A stretch of 10,367 nt of DNA from Nitrospirota bacterium (GTDB lineage: Bacteria > JACPQY01): NCBI GenBank assembly GCA_016190245.1, contig JACPQY010000022.1, forward strand, positions 1-10,367. Direction: 5' to 3'. A program made the position numbers and the translations under genes. This document shows positions 4,759 to 10,367 of this stretch, piece by piece; the stretch's first letter is position 1, and every line of letters begins with the position of its first letter. The notes under the pieces are model-generated. The model worked only from the letters and a program-made list of their open reading frames with translations. It searched no databases and was not told where the DNA came from.

Positions 4759-6495
4759 TCATTCCGCGGGAATCGCGATCACGGCGGAGCGGGGGGGGAG
4801 ATCCAACGGGTAGCGGTCTGCATTGTCCTGAGTGACAGGGGGCAGTGAGACTCCACTCCAGACGTCAAGAAGAGATCCTCCGGCGGCGACACGAGTGTCC
4901 CGCAGGTTCACCGTGACGGATGCGGGCCGGTCGCCGGTGTTGATGGCTGCGAGCACTGTGACCGCCCCGGTGGATCGGAGGAAGGCGAGGACGGAGGGAT
5001 CGCCCGTATCGAGAGGGAGGTATGTTCCGCCTCGGAGTGCGGGCAGGGCGTTCCGCAGCCTGATGAGTTGCCGGTAGTGTTGGAGGAGAGATTCGGGGTC
5101 GTGCATCTCGCTTTCGACATTGCGGTTCGCGTGGTTCCCCGCCAATCGTATCCAAGGTGCGGATTCCGAGAAGCCGGCCTGTTCGGAACCGTCCCACTGC
5201 ATCGGCGTGCGTGCCATGTCTCTCCAGTCCACCACGACTTGGTCTCCGCTCTCGATGCCCAGCTCTTCGCCGTAGTAGATGAAGGGTGTCCCCGGCAGGG
5301 TCATCTGGAGAGTGGCGAGCAGCTTGGCCCGTCCGGTCTCTCGCCCGACGAGGGAGTAGGACCGTGGAAGGTCGTGATTGCCGGTCACGATGGCGTAGTG
5401 ACCGCCTTCGGGCAGTCGCGCGTACGTTTGCTCCAGGACTTCCGCCACCCCGCTGACGTTCCCCCCGAGGGCGGCCTGTAGAAGAGCGGGAATCATCGTG
5501 AAGTTGAAGAACATGTGCAGCTCGTCCGATCCGTCGCCCAAGTACGCGATCATCTCGGGTGGCTGAGGCAGGACTTCGCCCACCGTCGCCCTGGCGGGGT
5601 AGGAATCCAGCACCGCTCGCAGATCTTTGAAGAAACGGTGGGTTTCCGGCTGGTTCATGCACAGGTTTGCAGAGGGGTCCTCCACGTAGAAGGAAGCTGC
5701 GTCGATTCTGAAACCGTCCACGCCCTGACCGAGCCAGGATCGGACGATATCGAGGAGTTCGTTTCTCACCGCGGCATTCCGGAAATTGAGATCCGGCATC
5801 GCGGCGTAGAACTGATGGTAGTAGTACTCGCCGGTGGACGGGTCCAGCTCCCAGCGGCTCTCGCCGAAGGGGTTACCCAGGGAGATCGTGTCGAGGCAGC
5901 GAAAACCCGGCGTGGGGGACCACAGATACCAGTCCCGCTTCGGGCTGTCCCTGCTCGATCGTGATTCGCTGAACCAGGGATGGGCGATGGATGTGTCGTT
6001 GATGGCCAGATCGAGGAGGATCCGGATGTTCCGCGCGTGGGCCTCGGCGATCAGCTCTTGAAGGTCGCCCGCTGTGCCGAACTCGGGATTGACGGCTCTG
6101 AAGTCCGTGATGTCGTAGCCGAGGTCCGCGTTTTGCGTGGGATAGGTCGGGTTCAGCCAGATCCCGCCGATGCCGAGATCCTCGAGATAGTCCAACTTGC
6201 GGACGATGCCCTGGAGGTCGCCAATGCCGTCTCCGTTCGTGTCCAGGAAGCTCCGGGGGTAGATCTGGTAGAAGACGACTTCCTTGTACCATGAGGGGGC
6301 TGTAGTGCCGGGGGCGGAGGAGTCGTAGCCGCCTGGCTCCTTCGATCCTGTGCACTCCGTCACCATGATGATGGACAAGGCCACGGCGGTTCGGTGAAAC
6401 GCGGTCGGAGTCCGCGGGCGTCGTAGGAGTCGGCGGCTGCGTCTGATGGCTGACTGTCCCTTCGATCCGAAGGATGGAGGGCCTATTCTTGACAC
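4759..6495 (-). CDS. Exported GH13 alpha-glucosidase / alpha-amylase-family enzyme
   Basis: This 578-residue enzyme has a GH13 (beta/alpha)8 barrel starting near W69, most like oligo-1,6-glucosidases and related alpha-glucan hydrolases. Seen motifs are a metal-site loop D-T-N-G-D-G-I-G-D at 85-93, region V M-P-D-L-N at 233-237, region II G-F-R-I-D with nucleophile D265, region III with acid/base E307, and region IV N-H-D with D375. The catalytic triad is intact. Region I reads D162-L-A-I-N166-D167, with Asp where the family has a substrate-binding His. The N-terminus is Arg-rich, then A-V-A-L-S-I-I-M-V-T-E-C48 and a Ser/Gly/Thr/Pro linker, suggesting an exported, perhaps lipid-anchored protein, although E at -1 of the Cys is not a good lipobox. 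The GTG start at 6495 has GGAGAGG upstream, 21 bp after the glycosyltransferase gene. Substrate unknown. Confidence 0.88.
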   Translation of the reverse strand: MSRIGPPSFGSKGQSAIRRSRRLLRRPRTPTAFHRTAVALSIIMVTECTGSKEPGGYDSSAPGTTAPSWYKEVVFYQIYPRSFLDTNGDGIGDLQGIVRKLDYLEDLGIGGIWLNPTYPTQNADLGYDITDFRAVNPEFGTAGDLQELIAEAHARNIRILLDLAINDTSIAHPWFSESRSSRDSPKRDWYLWSPTPGFRCLDTISLGNPFGESRWELDPSTGEYYYHQFYAAMPDLNFRNAAVRNELLDIVRSWLGQGVDGFRIDAASFYVEDPSANLCMNQPETHRFFKDLRAVLDSYPARATVGEVLPQPPEMIAYLGDGSDELHMFFNFTMIPALLQAALGGNVSGVAEVLEQTYARLPEGGHYAIVTGNHDLPRSYSLVGRETGRAKLLATLQMTLPGTPFIYYGEELGIESGDQVVVDWRDMARTPMQWDGSEQAGFSESAPWIRLAGNHANRNVESEMHDPESLLQHYRQLIRLRNALPALRGGTYLPLDTGDPSVLAFLRSTGAVTVLAAINTGDRPASVTVNLRDTRVAAGGSLLDVWSGVSLPPVTQDNADRYPLDLPPRSAVIAIPAE

Positions 6496-6516
6496 ATTTT
6501 TCGCCTCTCCGCGAGC

Positions 6517-8037
6517 TCAGCCGTTCCGGAGCGCGGCGCGGAGGTGTTGTTCGATGAGCGCCAGGCGGTCGGGCGGGATGGCGTCAGGGGCAATTCCGCC
6601 GGAAAGGATTTCCTGGAGGAGCGCGCCTCTCACGCCGCTGAGGAGATGCTCGCCTTTCGCGATGCGTTCGAAAAGCTCACCGAGATGATCGGGCGTGAGG
6701 CAGCACCGACCGGGGCCGTGCTCCGGGGAACCTGGCGGTGTGAGGGGTCCTGCTGCCGAAGCGGCGATATCGGTGTTGAGCGCTCGGAGGGCACGGTCGG
6801 CCTCAGGTCGCAGGATCGGGCAGGAGAGGACGGCGCGAAGTTCCGCCTCCGCTGCCGGACCGTTCCCACGGGCGACCGCCAGGCAGGCTGAGAGGAAATG
6901 GGCCTCGCAATCGGGGCTTCCGGCCACGGTGGCGGTGCGCAGCAAGTCTGACGCAAGGCGAAGGCCCGTCCTCACGCGCTCGTCCCATTCGGCTTGGGCC
7001 ATCGCCCCCGGCGCAAGCGCGAACCATAGGAGATGACGCGCCAGCGCGAGAGGGTCGGTTCGGCATTGGCGCGGGCCGGGTCGTCCCGCGAGGTACTCGA
7101 GGATCACGTCGGCGAGCCGGTGGGTGCGGTGGGCGGGCCGGTGCCGTTCCCATACCTCGAGCATCCCCCGCGAGGCGAGGCGCTGGGCGGAGGGAAGGTC
7201 GCCCAGGATCTGTCGCGCCACCTCGGCAGCTCGTCCCGCGTCTCCCGCCGGATACGTCAACAGGTGGTGGCCGGGGATGAAAAGGTCCCGAAGCCCGGGG
7301 CACGGCTCAGGTGTCACGACGACCGAGCCGCAGGCCATGGCCTCGAACGTTCGCTGGTTGAGTTCGCCTCGCTGATTGAAGTTGACCACCACCTTCGCCC
7401 GCGGATAGACCTGTTTCCAGTCGCCGGGTCCGATCTCCTGCTTGATGCCCGGCCCGAGAGCAGCTTGGAGTTCGCCGAGGAATCGATCGCGTCCTTCGTC
7501 GTACATGCGGCCCCTGGCGCCGACGAACGCCACATCGATCGGTCGCGCCTCCAACCGAAGTGGGAGTGTGGAAAGTGGGTAGGGCGGGTCCGCGCCGACC
7601 GGTATCCAGTGCGCCGGGGTGCCGACCTCGCGCCGGATCCGTTCGGCGTAGTCTTTCTGAATCGTCACCACGAGATCGAAGAGTCGGGCGTACTCCCGGC
7701 CATGGGCCCACACGGCGTCCGGATCCCAGAGGACAAGGAGTTTGGGGATGGCGATCTCGTGGAGGTCCACGGGAATCTCGGGACCGCCGGAATGGACGAT
7801 CAGGAGGTCGGGGCGGGAGCGCAGGGTTCTGATCCACGGTCGCATGCGAACGTACCGGATGGGTCCGCGTTGCGATGGCTCGGCCAGTTCGGGGCAGTAT
7901 TCCACTCGCGCGACTCGATCGAGCCCGACGCCGATGGAGACGGGTCCGTGCCAGGCCAGAAGAGGACGTTCCGGCCGCATGCTGTGTTTCAATCTCACCT
8001 GATTCCAACAGATCATGAGCGGCGTGTCGAGAAGCAC
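6517..8037 (-). CDS. CgeB-like glycosyltransferase with unknown C-terminal region
   Basis: Residues about 20-315 of this 506-residue protein resemble the CgeB / Glyco_trans_1_2 type of GT-B glycosyltransferases. Seen are L-F-D-L-V-V-T-I-Q-K-D-Y at 119-130, H-W-I-P-V-G-A-D at 143-150, D-V-A-F-V-G at 168-173, and the nucleotide-sugar-binding C-domain with Y-P-R-A-K-V-V-V-N-F at 211-220 and F-E-A-M-A-C-G at 231-237. Residues about 320-506 are Ala/Leu/Arg-rich, look helical and match no domain I know. The donor and acceptor sugars are unknown. The start is uncertain: the GTG at 8037 gives the longest frame, ATG at 8016 and ATG at 7980 are alternatives, and 7980 gives a more usual start just before the first beta strand. 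The GH13 gene follows closely, so the two probably work on a common glycan. Confidence 0.75.
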   Translation of the reverse strand: MLLDTPLMICWNQVRLKHSMRPERPLLAWHGPVSIGVGLDRVARVEYCPELAEPSQRGPIRYVRMRPWIRTLRSRPDLLIVHSGGPEIPVDLHEIAIPKLLVLWDPDAVWAHGREYARLFDLVVTIQKDYAERIRREVGTPAHWIPVGADPPYPLSTLPLRLEARPIDVAFVGARGRMYDEGRDRFLGELQAALGPGIKQEIGPGDWKQVYPRAKVVVNFNQRGELNQRTFEAMACGSVVVTPEPCPGLRDLFIPGHHLLTYPAGDAGRAAEVARQILGDLPSAQRLASRGMLEVWERHRPAHRTHRLADVILEYLAGRPGPRQCRTDPLALARHLLWFALAPGAMAQAEWDERVRTGLRLASDLLRTATVAGSPDCEAHFLSACLAVARGNGPAAEAELRAVLSCPILRPEADRALRALNTDIAASAAGPLTPPGSPEHGPGRCCLTPDHLGELFERIAKGEHLLSGVRGALLQEILSGGIAPDAIPPDRLALIEQHLRAALRNG

Positions 8038-8069
8038 GAGGCAGTTGACGCGGCGCCGAGACCTGATAA

Positions 8070-8489
8070 TTGAGGGGTGTGTTCCCCATCAATCCGACCA
8101 AAGAGAAGGCGCTGATCGAGCGGATGGAAAGGCTCGGGGTGCGGGAGCAGGATCTTGAAGAGTCCTTTGTGGCCTCCTCGGGGCCGGGTGGACAGCATGT
8201 GAACAGGGCGGCCACCTGCGTTCTTCTCGTTCATCGGCCCAGCGGGATCAGCGTCCGTTGTCAGCAAGAACGGTCTCAAGCCCTGAACCGATTTCTGGCG
8301 CGCCGACTTCTTCTGGACAAGATCGAAGCGCGGATCCTCGGGAGGCAGTCGGAGGAGGCGCAACGCGTGGCCAAGCTTCGCCGGCAGAAGCGGCGGCGAT
8401 CCAGGCGCGCGCGAGAGAAAATGCTTCGCGACAAGCATCTCCATTCCGCCAAGAAGGCGCTTCGGCGGAGCGCGGGTCTTGAGGATTGA
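8070..8489 (+). CDS. GGQ-domain peptide-release factor, ribosome-rescue type (ArfB/C12orf65-like)
   Basis: The product of at most 139 residues contains only the RF-1 catalytic domain: S-S-G-P-G-G-Q-H-V-N-R at 36-46 carries the universal GGQ motif (40-42) that hydrolyses peptidyl-tRNA. There is no codon-recognition domain. The tail after about 90 is very basic (R-R-Q-K-R-R-R-S-R-R), as in ArfB/ICT1 and C12orf65 proteins, whose tails enter the empty mRNA channel of stalled ribosomes. It therefore most likely frees stalled ribosomes. The start may be TTG at 8070 or the in-frame GTG at 8079; GAGGGG lies too close to the GTG for a normal Shine-Dalgarno spacing. It is divergent from the glycosyltransferase gene. 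Confidence 0.82.
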   Translation: MRGVFPINPTKEKALIERMERLGVREQDLEESFVASSGPGGQHVNRAATCVLLVHRPSGISVRCQQERSQALNRFLARRLLLDKIEARILGRQSEEAQRVAKLRRQKRRRSRRAREKMLRDKHLHSAKKALRRSAGLED

Positions 8490-8518
8490 GCGGCTGGGGT
8501 GTAACATCCACGCCGCTC
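8488..8518 (+). terminator. Stem-loop at the end of the release-factor gene
   Basis: GAGCGGC (8488-8494) pairs with GCCGCTC (8512-8518), and inner pairs TGG/CCA and GTG/CAT extend the stem around a short loop. It overlaps the stop codon. No T-run follows, so it is not a standard intrinsic terminator; it may be an mRNA-end structure or weak terminator. Confidence 0.3.
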
Positions 8519-8588
8519 CGGACACAGAGGGGGAACGTGGGAATTATTGGAATCCTTCAGTCGACAGTCTTCAACAGGAGGTGAAAAA

Positions 8589-9200
8589 ATGAGAAAGGCA
8601 ATCGCAGGGTTTCTCTTTGCCCTGGTCGCATCCTTCGTCGCGCTCGCGGCGCAGCCCGCCTGGGCCGCCACGACCTACAAGGTGGACAAGTCGCATTCGA
8701 GCGTGGGATTCGTGATCGGCCACCTCGTCATTGCGGAGGTGGAGGGCCGTTTCGACTCCTTCGAGGGGACGATCGTATTTGACGAGGCGGATCCGACCAA
8801 GTCGTCGGTCCAAGCCACGGCTCAAACGAACAGCATCAATACCAACGAACCGGACCGAGACAAGCATTTGCGCTCGGCGGACTTTCTCGATGTCGAGAAG
8901 TTCCCCACCATGACGTTCAAGAGCTCCAAGGTGGTCCCGGCGAAGGACGGGAAGACGGGGAAGATCCATGGAACGCTGGAGCTGCACGGGGTGAAGAAGG
9001 AGGTCGTTTTGGACACGGTGTTCAAGGGGAAGACGACCGATCCCTGGGGCAATCAGAAGGCCGTGTTCGAGGCCACGGGCAAGATCAATCGGGGGGACTT
9101 CGGCCTGAAATGGAACAAGGTTCTCGATGCGGGCGGCCTGCTCGTGGGGGAGGAAGTTACGATCAAGCTGAAGGTGGAGGCGATCGCGCAGAAATCGTAG
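8589..9200 (+). CDS. Exported YceI-family protein
   Basis: This 203-residue protein has a clear signal peptide (M-R-K, hydrophobic core, cleavage after A-W-A at 26) and then the YceI lipocalin-like barrel. Seen are T-Y-K-V-D-K-S-H-S-S-V-G-F near 29-41, the middle L-R-S-A-D-F-L-D-V-E-K-F-P-T-M-T-F-K-S segment, H-G-V-K-K-E-V, and R-G-D-F-G-L-K-W near the end. YceI proteins bind isoprenoid or other amphiphilic molecules in the periplasm and are often linked to stress or respiratory-chain genes; the exact role is unknown. The ATG at 8589 has a perfect AGGAGG at 8576-8581. An intrinsic terminator follows 21 bp after the stop, so it is likely a single-gene unit, or the last gene of a unit with the release factor. 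Confidence 0.93.
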   Translation: MRKAIAGFLFALVASFVALAAQPAWAATTYKVDKSHSSVGFVIGHLVIAEVEGRFDSFEGTIVFDEADPTKSSVQATAQTNSINTNEPDRDKHLRSADFLDVEKFPTMTFKSSKVVPAKDGKTGKIHGTLELHGVKKEVVLDTVFKGKTTDPWGNQKAVFEATGKINRGDFGLKWNKVLDAGGLLVGEEVTIKLKVEAIAQKS

Positions 9201-9221
9201 CTTGTCGGAAGAAGCCTTCTT

Positions 9222-9257
9222 GCCGCCCTCGCGAGGCACCCGAGGGCGGCTTGCTTT
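9222..9257 (+). terminator. Intrinsic terminator after the YceI gene
   Basis: A perfect 10-bp stem GCCGCCCTCG/CGAGGGCGGC (9222-9231/9241-9250) with a 9-nt loop is followed by TTGCTTT. It lies 21 bp after the YceI stop codon and before the start chosen for the cytochrome gene. Confidence 0.8.
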
Positions 9258-9294
9258 CGACGGGACGAGGGCGGATGATCCGCGCGGATTTTCC

Positions 9295-10059
9295 GTGAAG
9301 ATCCTCTCGCGCTGCCTCTGGTTGTGTGGTGTCGGCATGGTGTTGGCCTTGCCCGTCGCGGCACGGGCCGTCGGCGGTGGCGATCTGGAAAGGGGCCGTG
9401 AGGTCTACCGGCAGTTCTGCCGCGCCTGTCACGGCGACGCGGGAGATGGAAAGGGGCCGGCCGCCGAACTCCTGAACACGCCACCGCGCGATTTCCAGCG
9501 GGCGGTCTTCAAGTTCCGAAGTACTCCCTCCGGGCATCTCCCTACGAGAGAGGATCTTGAGCGGACCATTGCTTTCGGCATACCTAAAACGGCCATGCCG
9601 AGTTGGAAGAGCCTCCCCACCCGGGATATCCGTGCTGTGGCCGACTTCATCCGGTCGTTTTCCCCTCGGTGGGTGAGCGAACCGCCGGTTTCGGCTGTGC
9701 CTCTTCCGAAAACGCCGGGCGACATCGCGTCGCAAGCGGCCGTGCTGCGCGGTGAGGAGGCGTACCGGGCCGCCGGCTGCTGGGAGTGTCATGGCGGTCC
9801 CGCCGGCAAGGGGGCGGAGGGCGGGGCCTACCCCTGGGGCGAGGGACCCAAGGCGGCGGAGCTCCGGGATGACCAAGGCCGACCCTCGTCCGCCTACGAC
9901 TTGAGGGGGGACTATTTCAAAGGAGGCAGCCGACCCGAGGATATCTTCCGCACACTCACCACCGGCATGGATGGCACGCCCATGCCCTCGTACGCAGACT
10001 CACTCTCCGAGCGCCAACGGTGGGACCTCGTGGCGTACCTCATCTCGCTTGGGCGGTAG
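9295..10059 (+). CDS. Exported dihaem c-type cytochrome
   Basis: The product is 254 residues. A signal peptide (residues 1 to about 25, ending A-A-R-A) precedes two class I cytochrome c domains. The first has C42-R-A-C-H46 with likely axial Met M101 (T-A-M-P-S-W); the second has C162-W-E-C-H166 with M230 (T-P-M-P-S-Y). Both haems therefore appear His/Met ligated, suited to periplasmic electron transfer. The partner is unknown; YceI genes are sometimes found near cytochromes. The frame is open back to 9202, but that would place a terminator inside the gene, so the GTG at 9295, followed by K-I-L and a hydrophobic core, is chosen. Its Shine-Dalgarno sequence is poor. A 13-bp palindrome GCGGATGATCCGC at 9271-9283 lies just upstream and could be an operator. 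Confidence 0.88.
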   Translation: MKILSRCLWLCGVGMVLALPVAARAVGGGDLERGREVYRQFCRACHGDAGDGKGPAAELLNTPPRDFQRAVFKFRSTPSGHLPTREDLERTIAFGIPKTAMPSWKSLPTRDIRAVADFIRSFSPRWVSEPPVSAVPLPKTPGDIASQAAVLRGEEAYRAAGCWECHGGPAGKGAEGGAYPWGEGPKAAELRDDQGRPSSAYDLRGDYFKGGSRPEDIFRTLTTGMDGTPMPSYADSLSERQRWDLVAYLISLGR

Positions 10060-10078
10060 GGGCGCCTCGGGTTTGCCC

Positions 10079-10367
10079 TCACGCGAAGAACCGGACATGC
10101 CCGACCCGCTCGGTTCGACCTAGAAGACGGCGCACCCACCGGAGTGAATCGGCGACGGCCTCAACGAGTGGCCGGCGCTGCGCCAGGTGACCCGCAATGG
10201 CACTGGCGAGAGTGCAGCCAGTCCCTCGCACTTCGTACGGTACCGCCTTCCCGTTGGTGAACCACCGGTATTCCCGACCGTCGAAAAGGAGCTCGCTCTT
10301 GAGGTGACCCGAGCGCGGGAGCTTGAGCAGCACCCGTTGGGCCCCAAGCCGATGAAGTCGCAGCGCC
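10079..10367 (-). CDS. thiD: ThiD-type (hydroxymethylpyrimidine / phosphomethylpyrimidine) kinase, C-terminal part
   Basis: The reading frame is open to the window edge and ends at TGA 10079-10081. The visible ~95 residues contain L-F-D-G-R-E-Y-R-W-F and then V-R-G-T-G-C-T-L-A-S-A-I-A-G-H-L, the ribokinase-fold anion-hole motif G-T-G-C as in ThiD, which phosphorylates HMP and HMP-P for thiamine synthesis. Where ThiD usually has V-K-G-G-H, this protein reads L-K-L-P-R-S-G-H, with a few extra residues. The gene converges on the cytochrome gene with 19 bp between stops and no obvious terminator. It could be another PfkB-like vitamin kinase, but GTGCTLASA favours ThiD. Confidence 0.75.
   Translation of the reverse strand, partial: ALRLHRLGAQRVLLKLPRSGHLKSELLFDGREYRWFTNGKAVPYEVRGTGCTLASAIAGHLAQRRPLVEAVADSLRWVRRLLGRTERVGHVRFFA

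Noticed and set aside
8045-8070. Promoter TTGACG ... GATAAT before the release-factor gene
   Set aside because: The spacer is only 14 bp, too short for a normal sigma70 promoter.
7033-8073. Long plus-strand open frame opposite the glycosyltransferase gene, and similar antisense frames at 3420-4481 and 2164-2739
   Set aside because: High-GC shadows of genes with clear motifs on the minus strand; their translations have no motifs and no ribosome binding sites.

Overview
The window is GC-rich chromosomal DNA from a Gram-negative bacterium. It encodes an outer-membrane porin ending in Phe, several exported periplasmic proteins and a c-type dihaem cytochrome. Nothing in it fixes the taxon. The gene mix would suit an environmental lineage such as Desulfobacterota, Nitrospirota or Acidobacteriota, but that is a guess. 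No phage or transposase gene is present.

Region 1 (1-3350, minus strand) is a sulfate-uptake operon. Read in transcription order it contains: a promoter at 3300-3328; a 32-codon leader ORF ending F-C-C-C-I-C-R-stop (3194-3292); a structured leader RNA; a small DUF2292/YezD-type protein (2877-3089); a porin of the O/P type (1387-2763); a periplasmic sulfate-binding protein (347-1366); and the first 21 codons of the permease gene cysT (1-65, cut by the window edge). The gap between the binding-protein gene and cysT holds a run of short hairpins and a head-to-head pair of REP-like palindromes. The leader looks like a cysteine-sensing attenuator: the end product of sulfate assimilation would be read through a Cys-codon run just ahead of the uptake genes.

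Region 2 (3351-4560, minus) is a stand-alone AAA_14/DUF4143 ATPase. An inverted repeat overlaps its promoter.

Region 3 (4558-8037, minus) appears to be one transcription unit. It holds a CgeB-like glycosyltransferase with an uncharacterised C-terminal half, an exported GH13 alpha-glucosidase/amylase-like enzyme, and a 64-codon ORF of unknown nature. The GH13 enzyme keeps its catalytic triad but has Asp in place of the conserved His of region I.

Region 4 (8070-10059, plus) has a small GGQ-motif ribosome-rescue factor, an exported YceI-family protein followed by a clear intrinsic terminator, and an exported dihaem cytochrome c. The window ends in the convergent 3' part of a ThiD-type kinase gene (10079-10367, minus).

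The main result is the putative leaderless poly-Cys leader peptide upstream of a complete outer-membrane-to-inner-membrane sulfate import path. Second is the REP-like pair placed exactly between the binding-protein and permease genes, where REP elements in enteric bacteria are known to set differential expression.
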